Assembly: GCA_024236015.1 (NCBI GenBank)
Contig: JACKLK010000019.1
Coordinates: forward strand, 1 to 34,973
Direction: 5' to 3'
DNA: 34,973 bases
Origin: Rhodoferax sp.
GTDB lineage: Bacteria; Pseudomonadota; Gammaproteobacteria; Burkholderiales; Burkholderiaceae_C
Shown here: in pieces, positions 23,565-30,584 of the stretch
How positions within the stretch are numbered: the stretch's first letter is position 1
Layout of the letters: every line of letters starts with the position of its first letter
Position numbers and translations under genes: made by a program
The notes under the pieces: model-generated
What the model was told of the DNA's origin: nothing
Seen by the model: the letters and a program-made list of their open reading frames with translations, nothing else
Databases searched by the model: none

Positions 23565-24110
23565 TCAGCCGCCCTTCAGACAAGCCGCGACGATGGCTTC
23601 GAAATGCGCCGGCGAAGGCCCCTCGAAGCCGACGATCTTGCCTTCCTCGTCCCAGCGCCGCAGCCGGATGGCGTCGGCGAAATACGGCTGGGCCTCGAAA
23701 GCGCGCACCTGTTCGGGCGACATCGGTCCCCCTTGCAGCTGGAGCGACAACTTCGAAGCGTCCGACAACAGATCGAAATATCCCGGCTCGGTGGCCGCCA
23801 GGTAACGCTTGGCGGCCACGTGCATGCGCACCGGCTCGGTCAGCTCGGGACCGAAAAATTGCGACAACCATGCCGAACCGGTCGACTCATGCTGGGTATC
23901 GATGCCACGATCGGCGATGTCCTGCGGCAGGTCGTGCAGCAGATGGCCGATGTCGTGCAGGTAGGCGGCAGCGACCAATGCATCACTGGCGCCATCGCGC
24001 TCGGCGAACGCCGCACACTGGATCGCGTGTTCCAGCTGGCTGACACCTTCGCCATACCCTTCGCCGCCGCGCCGGGCAAAGGCACTGCGAATCTTTTTCA
24101 TCACATCCAT
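23565..24110 (-). CDS. phnZ: PhnZ-like HD-domain mixed-valent diiron oxygenase
   Basis: The protein (181 residues from the chosen start) has the HD-domain motifs of PhnZ, which cleaves (R)-2-amino-1-hydroxyethylphosphonate with O2 to glycine and phosphate. By position it keeps Glu21, His28, His52-Asp53, His56, His74, His97, Lys101 and Asp154, matching the PhnZ ligands and substrate contacts as recalled (E27, H34, H58-D59, H62, H80, H104, K108, D161). HVAAKRYL, LSDAS and LQGGPMSPEQ are also family signatures. The gate tyrosine is displaced by one residue (see findings). The start ATG at 24110 has GGAA 8 bases upstream. The gene precedes nothing on its own strand but follows an EamA gene 34 bases upstream, and no AEP-hydroxylase partner is adjacent. 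Some relatives are annotated only as phosphonate-operon HDIG proteins. Confidence 0.87.
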   Translation of the reverse strand: MDVMKKIRSAFARRGGEGYGEGVSQLEHAIQCAAFAERDGASDALVAAAYLHDIGHLLHDLPQDIADRGIDTQHESTGSAWLSQFFGPELTEPVRMHVAAKRYLAATEPGYFDLLSDASKLSLQLQGGPMSPEQVRAFEAQPYFADAIRLRRWDEEGKIVGFEGPSPAHFEAIVAACLKGG

Positions 24111-24144
24111 GTTCGTGTTTCCATCGTCTTGTTGGGATCGACCT

Positions 24145-25161
24145 TCATTTTCGCGCCTCGTGCAACGCGAACATGCCCGCCACGGCAATCAACACCGCTC
24201 CGGTCACCGTCGTCAGCAGCGGCACCTCGCCGAAGAACAGAAATCCCCACAACGGCGCCCACAGGATGCCGGTGTATTCGAACGGCGTCACCAGGTTGGC
24301 CGGGCTGATGCGGTAGGCATGGGTCAGCAGCAACATCCCGGCCGACGCGATGACGCCGCAGGACGCGATCAACAGGAAGTCGCCTCCGGTCGGCCAGGTC
24401 CAGGGCCGGACCAGGAACGAGAGGCTGGGATGGCCCGCATCCTCGATACCCATCCAATGGGTGCCACCGGCAATGAGCAATGCCCCGGCCAGGAAGACCC
24501 CGTTCTGGTAGAAGGTCATGACCGAAGCCGCTTGCGCGATCCCGATGCGCCGGGCCATCAGCATCGAGGTGGCATACAGCAGCGCCGACATCAGCGACAG
24601 CAACGCCGCCCATTGGAACAATCCACTGCCCGGCTGCAGGATCACCAGCACGCCGCCGAACCCGACCGTCAGTGCCGCCCAGACCTTGGCCCCGATCCGC
24701 TCGCCCAGGAACGGTCCGGCCAGCGCCGTGACGAACAGCGGCACCGTGAAATACAGGGCGACGGCATAGGCCAGGTTCATCGCCGGAAACGCCATGTAGT
24801 AGGTGGTGTAGGCCCCGAACATCAGGCCGGCGCGCGACACCAGCGAGCGGAAATGCGGCGTGAAGATCGCGCGCCAACCCGCCTCGAGTTGCACCATGAC
24901 AAGCAGGATCGGGATCGCGACGATGGAGCGGATCGTCATCACCAGCGTCAGCGGATAGTCGCCACTGACCTGCTTGACGACCGCGTCCTGCAGCGAGAAG
25001 ACGAACACCCCCGCGCACAGGAATCGAATGCCACGCGCAGCGTCGGGTTGGATCACGGGGGAGGGCTGCGGTGGGTCGGTGTTGGCCGTATTGTGCGGCC
25101 GTCCCACGCTGCCGACAGATCGGCGAATGCGACCTGTTCTGTCACTCAAGCGAAAATCCAT
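24145..25161 (-). CDS. EamA/DMT-family inner-membrane transporter, start uncertain
   Basis: After a polar N-terminal stretch of about 45 residues, the protein has about ten membrane segments in two EamA repeats. The first begins at IRFLCAGVFVFSLQDAVVKQ and ends at LGERIGAK; the second begins near ALLYATSMLMARR and ends at FFGEVPLL. This is the RhaT/EamA type of drug/metabolite transporter. It is 34 bases upstream of phnZ on the same strand, so the two are likely co-transcribed, mirroring the other EamA gene beside phnA/phnY. The ATG at 25161 has GGTGA 6 bases upstream, but both lie inside the gap terminator hairpin. A GTG at 25056, just before the first membrane segment, is an alternative. 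The substrate is unknown. Confidence 0.8.
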   Translation of the reverse strand: MDFRLSDRTGRIRRSVGSVGRPHNTANTDPPQPSPVIQPDAARGIRFLCAGVFVFSLQDAVVKQVSGDYPLTLVMTIRSIVAIPILLVMVQLEAGWRAIFTPHFRSLVSRAGLMFGAYTTYYMAFPAMNLAYAVALYFTVPLFVTALAGPFLGERIGAKVWAALTVGFGGVLVILQPGSGLFQWAALLSLMSALLYATSMLMARRIGIAQAASVMTFYQNGVFLAGALLIAGGTHWMGIEDAGHPSLSFLVRPWTWPTGGDFLLIASCGVIASAGMLLLTHAYRISPANLVTPFEYTGILWAPLWGFLFFGEVPLLTTVTGAVLIAVAGMFALHEARK

Positions 25162-25186
25162 GGCGCTCACCCGGGAGCGCCATGGA
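25153..25186 (-). terminator. rho-independent terminator of gap
   Basis: A perfect 12-bp stem (25175-25186 with 25157-25168) with a 6-base loop is followed on the minus strand by TTTT (25156-25153). It starts 13 bases after the gap stop codon. The start codon and Shine-Dalgarno of the next gene are inside the stem. Confidence 0.8.
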
Positions 25187-25198
25187 GTCGGCCAGCAG

Positions 25199-26200
25199 CT
25201 ATTGGCCGGCGACGACCCGCGCCATCTCCAGCACCTTGCAGGAATAACCCCACTCGTTGTCGTACCAGGACACGACCTTGACGAAGGTGCCGTCCAGCGC
25301 CATGCCGGCATCGGCGTCGAATACCGAGGTGCAGCTCTCGCCGCGGAAGTCGGTCGATACCACCTTCTGCTCGGTGTAACCCATCACGCCCTTCATGCTG
25401 CCTTCCGAGGCCTTCTTCATCGCGGCGCAGATCTCGGCGTAGGTCGCTTCCTTGGACAACTCGACGGTCAGGTCGACGACCGATACGTCGGACGTCGGCA
25501 CGCGGAACGACATGCCGGTGAGTTTCTTGTTCAACTCGGGAATCACCACGCCCACGGCCTTGGCGGCACCGGTGCTCGACGGAATGATGTTCTCCAGGAT
25601 GCCGCGGCCGCCGCGCCAGTCCTTGTTCGACGGGCCGTCGACCGTTTTCTGGGTGGCCGTGGTGGCGTGCACCGTGGTCATCAGGCCGCGCTTGACACCC
25701 CAGTTGTCGTGCAGCACCTTGGCCACCGGGGCCAGGCAGTTGGTGGTGCACGAGGCGTTGGAGATGATGGCCTCGCCTTTGTAGGTCTTGTCGTTGACAC
25801 CGAACACGAACATCGGCGTGTCGTCCTTGCTGGGCGCGGACATAATGACCTTCTTCGCGCCGGCGGCGATGTGTTTCTGCGCCGTCTCCTTGGTCAGGAA
25901 CAGGCCCGTGGATTCGATGACGATGTCGGCACCGACCTCGCCCCATTGGAGTTCGGCCGGGTCCTTGACCGCAGTCAGGCGGATCTTGCGGCCGTTGACG
26001 ACCAGCGTGTTGCCGTCCACCGCCACGTCACCCTTGAAGCGGCCATGCACCGAGTCGTACTGCAGCATGTAGGCCAGGTAGTCGGGCTCGAGCAGGTCGT
26101 TGATGCCGACCACTTCGATATCGTTGAAGTTCTGCACCGCCGCACGAAACACCATGCGACCGATCCGGCCGAAGCCGTTGATGCCAATCTTGATAGCCAT
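25199..26200 (-). CDS. gap: glyceraldehyde-3-phosphate dehydrogenase, type I
   Basis: The 333-residue protein is a standard type I GAPDH: MAIKIGINGFGRIGRMVFRA Rossmann start, GINDL with the NAD-selecting Asp, ISNASCTTNCLAPVAKVL with the catalytic cysteine, HATTATQKTVDGPS, and WYDNEWGYSCKVLEMA near the end. It converts glyceraldehyde 3-phosphate, NAD+ and phosphate to 1,3-bisphosphoglycerate in glycolysis and gluconeogenesis. It lies 60 bases after tkt, a common pairing in beta- and gammaproteobacteria, and is followed by a strong terminator. AGGTA precedes the ATG by about 7 bases (GGAGGTACAGGGT region). Confidence 0.97.
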   Translation of the reverse strand: MAIKIGINGFGRIGRMVFRAAVQNFNDIEVVGINDLLEPDYLAYMLQYDSVHGRFKGDVAVDGNTLVVNGRKIRLTAVKDPAELQWGEVGADIVIESTGLFLTKETAQKHIAAGAKKVIMSAPSKDDTPMFVFGVNDKTYKGEAIISNASCTTNCLAPVAKVLHDNWGVKRGLMTTVHATTATQKTVDGPSNKDWRGGRGILENIIPSSTGAAKAVGVVIPELNKKLTGMSFRVPTSDVSVVDLTVELSKEATYAEICAAMKKASEGSMKGVMGYTEQKVVSTDFRGESCTSVFDADAGMALDGTFVKVVSWYDNEWGYSCKVLEMARVVAGQ

Positions 26201-26260
26201 ACCCTGTACCTCCGTTGGTTGAAACTCGATGATTCCGTTGTCGATCCGTCCGGGCGCGGA

Positions 26261-28360
26261 TCAGCGCCTGGCCAGCACCTTCTGTACCGTGGCGGCGACG
26301 TTCTCCGGCGTGAAGCCGAAGTGCTTGAACAACACCGGCGCCGGTGCCGATTCGCCATAGGTGTCGATGCCCACGACGGCCGCGCAGCCGTATTTCCACC
26401 AGCCGTCCGTGACGCCCATTTCCACCGCAATACGCGGCAGGCCGGCCGGCAGCACCTGCTTCTTGTAGGCGACCGGCTGCCGGTCGAACGTGGTGGTGCT
26501 GGGCATGGACACCACGCGCACCGCGATCTTGCGCGCGGCCAGCAGTTCCTGCGCCTTGAGCGCCAGTTGCACTTCGGAGCCGGTGGCGATGATCACCGCC
26601 TGGGCCTTCTTGCGCAGGCCCACTTCCGTGGGTTCGGCCAGCACATACGCACCCTTGTTGATGGCATCGAGGCCGGCCGCGTCGGGCGCGGCGGCGCAAT
26701 GGCCCTTGGGCGCATAACTGATGCCCTGGCGGCTGAGCAACAGCGCCGTCGGCATGGAACGGTTCTGCAACGCGACCGCCCAGGCCACCGCCGTCTCGGC
26801 GGTGTCGGCCGGACGCCAGACGTCCAGGTTCGGAATCAGGCGCAGCGACGCAGCGTGTTCGATCGACTGGTGAGTCGGACCGTCTTCGCCCAGGCCGATG
26901 CTGTCGTGCGTGAAAACATGCACCACGCGCAGCTTCATCAGTGCCGCCATGCGGATCGCGTTGCGGCTGTAGTCACTGAAGGTCAGGAAGGTGCCGCCGT
27001 AGGGAATGTAGCCGCCGTGCAGCGCCACGCCATTCATGATGGCCGCCATGCCGAACTCGCGCACGCCGTAGTTGATGTGACGGCCGCCGTGCGGCGTGCC
27101 GTTCGCGTCGGGCGTCTGGGCGACCTGGCCCTGCACGTCGAAACGCAGGCTCGCCGTGCTCTTGGTGTTCGTCAGGTTTGAGCCGGTCAGGTCGGCCGAG
27201 CCACCCAGCATCTCCGGCAAGGCGGCGGTGAATGCCTCCAGCGCAAGTTGCGAGGCCTTGCGGCTGGCAACGGTTTCGGCCTTCTCGTGCGCGGCGATCA
27301 CGGTGTCGACCGCCGTCTGCGTGAACACGCGCGGCAGTTCGCCGCGCATGCGGCGTTCCAGCTCCAGGGCCAGTTCCGGATGCGCGGCCCGGTAGGCGGC
27401 AAAACGCTGCTCCCATTGCGACTCGGCGGCTTCGCCGGCGGCCTTGGCATCCCAGGCGGCATAGATGTCCTGCGGCACCACGAACGGCGGCTCGCTCCAG
27501 CCCAGCTGCTCGCGCACCAGCGCGATTTCCTCGGCACCCAGCGGCTCGCCATGGGCCTTGGCCGTGTTGGCCCGGTTCGGGCTGCCCTGGCCGATCCGTG
27601 TCTTGCACATGATCAGCGTCGGGCGTTCGTTCTGGGTGCGTGCCTCGGCGATCGCCTTGGATACCGCAGCCGTGTCATGCCCCTCGATCGGACCGACGAC
27701 ATTCCAGCCATAGGCCACGAAACGCAAGGCCGTGTTGTCGACGAACCAGGGCGCGACCTGCCCGTCGATCGAAATGCCGTTGTCGTCGTACAGAGCCACC
27801 AGTTTGTTCAGCTTCCAGGCGCCGGCCAGGGCAGCCGCCTCGTGGCTGACACCTTCCATCATGCAGCCATCGCCCATGAACACATAGGTGTGATGGTCGA
27901 CGATGGCATGGTCATCGCGATTGAACTCGCTGGCGAGCAGCTTTTCGGCCAGTGCCATGCCCACGGCATTGGCAAAGCCCTGGCCCAGCGGGCCGGTCGT
28001 GGTTTCCACGCCGGGCGTCAGGCCGGACTCGGGATGACCCGGTGTCTTGCTGTGCAGCTGGCGGAAGTTCTTCAACTCGTCCATCGGCAAGGCATACCCG
28101 CTGAGGTGCAGCAGGGAATACAGCAGCATCGACGCATGACCGTTGGACAACACGAACCGGTCGCGATCGAACCAGTGCGGGTTGCCGGGGTTGTGCTTCA
28201 GGTGGCCGGCAAGCGCGCCGTCCGCCGACTTCGGTCCCCACAAGGCCACCGCCATCTCCGCCATGCCCATGGGCGCTCCGGGATGGCCGGAGTTGGCTTG
28301 TTGCACGGCGTCCATTGCCAGCGCACGGATTGCGTTGGCCATTTGATTGAGAGTTGTCAT
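26261..28360 (-). CDS. tkt: transketolase
   Basis: The 699-residue thiamine diphosphate enzyme has the full transketolase layout. The pyrophosphate-binding half shows RALAMDAVQQANSGHPGAPMG, LSNGHASMLLYSLLHLSGY and the GDGCMMEGVSHEAAALAG metal/TPP motif. The pyrimidine half shows REFGMAAIMNGVALHGG, THDSIGLGEDGPTHQ, and a C-terminal domain with IATGSEVQLA. It transfers two-carbon units in the pentose phosphate pathway and, in autotrophs, the Calvin cycle; nothing here indicates which. The ATG at 28360 matches the family N-terminus (MTTLNQMANAIRALAMDA); a ribosome-binding site is not obvious. Frames extending upstream are not supported by family similarity. It probably forms a unit with gap. Confidence 0.96.
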   Translation of the reverse strand: MTTLNQMANAIRALAMDAVQQANSGHPGAPMGMAEMAVALWGPKSADGALAGHLKHNPGNPHWFDRDRFVLSNGHASMLLYSLLHLSGYALPMDELKNFRQLHSKTPGHPESGLTPGVETTTGPLGQGFANAVGMALAEKLLASEFNRDDHAIVDHHTYVFMGDGCMMEGVSHEAAALAGAWKLNKLVALYDDNGISIDGQVAPWFVDNTALRFVAYGWNVVGPIEGHDTAAVSKAIAEARTQNERPTLIMCKTRIGQGSPNRANTAKAHGEPLGAEEIALVREQLGWSEPPFVVPQDIYAAWDAKAAGEAAESQWEQRFAAYRAAHPELALELERRMRGELPRVFTQTAVDTVIAAHEKAETVASRKASQLALEAFTAALPEMLGGSADLTGSNLTNTKSTASLRFDVQGQVAQTPDANGTPHGGRHINYGVREFGMAAIMNGVALHGGYIPYGGTFLTFSDYSRNAIRMAALMKLRVVHVFTHDSIGLGEDGPTHQSIEHAASLRLIPNLDVWRPADTAETAVAWAVALQNRSMPTALLLSRQGISYAPKGHCAAAPDAAGLDAINKGAYVLAEPTEVGLRKKAQAVIIATGSEVQLALKAQELLAARKIAVRVVSMPSTTTFDRQPVAYKKQVLPAGLPRIAVEMGVTDGWWKYGCAAVVGIDTYGESAPAPVLFKHFGFTPENVAATVQKVLARR

Positions 28361-28647
28361 ACTTGGGAGAATGCAGGACTGGGCCGATGACAAACGTCTT
28401 GCACCGGCTGCCGTGTCAATTGGGGAAATCGCGATTTTATCGTTTGGCATTCTGCGTGCCTGATCGGAAGCGGCTCGATGGCGATTTACACCAGCCGGTC
28501 CGATCGACCGGGCCCGCGAAGACGCAGGGATCACGCAGGCCGACAACCGTCGTCGAACCGCGCAGCGTCGGCTCAATGCGACGAACACGCTGGAGACGGT
28601 TGGCACCAAGGGCCCGAATCAGTGTCGGATCCCCTTACATAAGCTAC

Positions 28648-28670
28648 AGTCGAATATCGTATTGACGACT
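28648..28670. promoter_or_regulatory. inverted repeat upstream of sigma-54 promoter
   Basis: AGTCG (28648-28652) and CGACT (28666-28670) flank an AT-rich centre that itself contains AATA/TATT. It lies about 34-55 bases before the -24 element. It could be the site of the enhancer-binding protein (a PrsR-type regulator is the family-based candidate), although such sites are often further upstream. Confidence 0.35.
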
Positions 28671-28701
28671 CAAGTTATTGAAAACAAATGACAAATTCGA
28701 T

Positions 28702-28718
28702 CTGGCACGGAACTGGCT
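28702..28718 (+). promoter_or_regulatory. candidate sigma-54 (RpoN) promoter of the PEP-CTERM gene
   Basis: CTGGCACG at 28702-28709 is a full match to the -24 consensus, and TGGCT at 28714-28718 is a near match to the -12 element (TTGCW). The invariant GG (28704-28705) and GC (28716-28717) are separated by exactly 10 bases. Transcription would begin near 28729, giving a leader of about 48 bases. PEP-CTERM genes in floc-forming betaproteobacteria are known to depend on RpoN with PrsK/PrsR. Confidence 0.65.
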
Positions 28719-28776
28719 TGATTCTCGCCACGGTTGGCTGCATAGCGACCAATGACCTAGATTGAGGATGAGTACC

Positions 28777-29607
28777 ATGACGCTGAGTAAAACAACAATG
28801 AACACCGCACTGCATTTGCTAGCCGGGGTGGCGTTGGCCAGCGCAAGCTTTGCCGCATCCGCCGTATCGACCTGGAAGTTTGGCGAAGCCGGAAGCCTGT
28901 GCTCCCAGTCTGAAGTGCTGGCGGGCAATTGTGCAGCGCAGTCCGGATCCGATCCCGGCGCTCCGTTGCTGAAGGGCACGGCGTTTTCGGTCAGCACCAG
29001 CAGTTCCGGCTCCACCTTCGCCACCGCCGCATTGACCGACTGGAGCGGTGGCCTGGGGGCTGGTGGTGAGTCGAGCTCTCCGGACCATGCCATTGACAAC
29101 AACGGTCGCGTCGAATTGATCGCGTTTGACTTCGGTGCATCTTCGATCGCGCTGACGGGCTTGACCGCAGGTTGGTGGAGTGGTGACTCCGACTTCAGCC
29201 TGCTTCGCTGGACCGGTTCGACCGCACCCAATCTGTCGACTCAGCTCGCAGGCAAGACGATTGCCGGCCTCACGTCAGCTGGCGGCTGGGAGTTGGTAGG
29301 CAACTACGCCAACATGTCCACCGGCAACCCATACGCGGTCAACAGCGGCAACCTGACCTCCAGCTGGTGGTTGGTGAGTGCCTACAACAGCGGGTACACC
29401 GGTGCGAACACCAGCTGCAACAAGCCAGGCAGCAACTACTCTTGCACGAATGGCAATGACTACTTCAAATTGTTGACCCTGGCCGGCACCGTGACGACGC
29501 CGCCGGACCCGGGCACCGGCGTTCCGGAACCGGGTTCGTTGGCCTTGATGGGCGCGGCTTTGGCCGGCTTGGCCGTGATTCGTCGCCGTCGCAACGCAAC
29601 GGCCTGA
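28777..29607 (+). CDS. PEP-CTERM sorting-domain surface protein (exosortase substrate)
   Basis: The 276-residue protein has an N-terminal signal peptide (LLAGVALASASFAASA, to about residue 29), a Ser/Thr/Gly-rich secreted body with four spaced cysteines and several Trp residues (WKFGEAG, WWSGDSDF, SSWWLVSAY), and a C-terminal tripartite sorting signal at 249-276: VPEPGSLALMG, a hydrophobic helix, then RRRRN. Exosortase cuts at the PEP motif and the protein goes to the surface or matrix. The body resembles the short exosortase-dependent surface proteins common in Comamonadaceae; no enzymatic motif is seen. ATG 28777 is chosen with GAGG 9 bases upstream; ATG 28768 is possible. The gene is monocistronic: a sigma-54 promoter match before it and a strong terminator after it. 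Confidence 0.9.
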   Translation: MTLSKTTMNTALHLLAGVALASASFAASAVSTWKFGEAGSLCSQSEVLAGNCAAQSGSDPGAPLLKGTAFSVSTSSSGSTFATAALTDWSGGLGAGGESSSPDHAIDNNGRVELIAFDFGASSIALTGLTAGWWSGDSDFSLLRWTGSTAPNLSTQLAGKTIAGLTSAGGWELVGNYANMSTGNPYAVNSGNLTSSWWLVSAYNSGYTGANTSCNKPGSNYSCTNGNDYFKLLTLAGTVTTPPDPGTGVPEPGSLALMGAALAGLAVIRRRRNATA

Positions 29608-29660
29608 GCCACCGCTTTTTTGCTGCGTCGCGTCTACCCTTGGTAGCGCAAGCAAGAACC

Positions 29661-29684
29661 AGGCGCCATTATTGGCGCCTTTTT
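29661..29684 (+). terminator. rho-independent terminator after PEP-CTERM gene
   Basis: AGGCGCC (29661-29667) pairs exactly with GGCGCCT (29674-29680) around loop ATTATT, followed by TTTT (29681-29684). It lies 54 bases after the stop codon and separates the surface-protein gene from the murU-pepP unit. Confidence 0.9.
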
Positions 29685-29795
29685 CATGATCTGATCGAAT
29701 GGCATGGAAGCGGCTTGCTCCGCCGTCGAGGACTGCGGCTAGCATGACAATGCAGTCAACGCGCTGCTTTCCAGCGCGCCAACCCATCGATCAAC

Positions 29796-30584
29796 GTGAC
29801 TTCACAACCCTTGTTGGCAGACGCCATCGTGTTGGCCGCCGGACGCGGCGAGCGCATGCGACCGTTGACCGACCACTGCCCAAAGCCACTGCTTGAGTTG
29901 GGTGGCAAGCCATTGATGCAGTGGACCATGGAAGCCTTGGTGCGCGGGGGGTTCGACACTGCAGTCATCAATACCGCCTGGCTGGGCGACATGATCGAGG
30001 CCCGATTTCCGGCCGGCGTCGTGCAATTGACCACCGATCGCCAAGCCACTGCGACCGTCCCGATGCGCGTCATCTACTCGCATGAGGGACATGATTTCGG
30101 GGCAGCGCTGGAAACCGCGGGCGGTATCACCCGTGCATTGCCGCACCTGGCAGACCCGTTCTGGGTCGTTGCAGGCGACGTATATGCCCCTGACTTCGAA
30201 TTCTCCAACGTCGACCTGCAGCGGTTCCGTGCCAGCGGTGCCTTGGCGCATCTGTGGCTGGTACCCAATCCATCACACAATCCGGCAGGCGATTTTGCGT
30301 TGGCCGCCAGTGGCCTGGCGCAAAATGACGGTGCGTTGCGGCACACCTACAGCACCATCGGGCTGTTTCGCCACGCCTTGTTTGCGCCACCGTACTGCAC
30401 CGTGCCGCCGGGCAACCCTGATGGCGCCCAGGCAGCGCTGGCTCCGATGTTGCGTGCGGCAGTTCGTGAGGGCAAGGTCAGTGCTCAGCTTTACACTGGC
30501 CGTTGGACCGATGTCGGCACGCCGCAAAGGTTGGCCCAATTGAGGCAGGCGCAGCAGATAGATACGCAATCGCACACACCATGA
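29796..30584 (+). CDS. murU: MurU-like N-acetylmuramate-1-phosphate uridylyltransferase
   Basis: The 262-residue protein is a sugar-phosphate nucleotidyltransferase: ADAIVLAAGRGERMRPLTDHCPKPLLELGGKPL at the start is the nucleotide-binding signature, WVVAGDVYAPDFEF holds the metal-binding Asp, and GRWTDVGTPQRLAQL near the end is the usual C-terminal catalytic element. MurU makes UDP-MurNAc in the peptidoglycan recycling route used by pseudomonads and many betaproteobacteria. The GTG at 29796 has no clear ribosome-binding site; the frame would also allow TTG at 29811. The stop overlaps the pepP start as ATGA. The kinase partner amgK, usually next to murU, is not seen here, so mannose- or glucose-1-phosphate nucleotidyltransferase activity is a weaker alternative. 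Confidence 0.83.
   Translation: MTSQPLLADAIVLAAGRGERMRPLTDHCPKPLLELGGKPLMQWTMEALVRGGFDTAVINTAWLGDMIEARFPAGVVQLTTDRQATATVPMRVIYSHEGHDFGAALETAGGITRALPHLADPFWVVAGDVYAPDFEFSNVDLQRFRASGALAHLWLVPNPSHNPAGDFALAASGLAQNDGALRHTYSTIGLFRHALFAPPYCTVPPGNPDGAQAALAPMLRAAVREGKVSAQLYTGRWTDVGTPQRLAQLRQAQQIDTQSHTP

Larger units (their letters stand above)
28361..28776. other. 416-base divergent intergenic region, no gene
   Basis: This stretch separates tkt (minus) from the PEP-CTERM gene (plus). Short open frames on both strands lack ribosome-binding sites and coding character. The half near tkt is GC-rich with no clear promoter; the half near the PEP-CTERM gene is AT-richer and holds an inverted repeat and a sigma-54 promoter match. 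Confidence 0.7.

Noticed and set aside
24974..27181. 735-codon open frame on the plus strand
   Set aside because: It is antisense to gap and tkt, with low-complexity His/Arg/Asp/Val-rich composition and no family resemblance.
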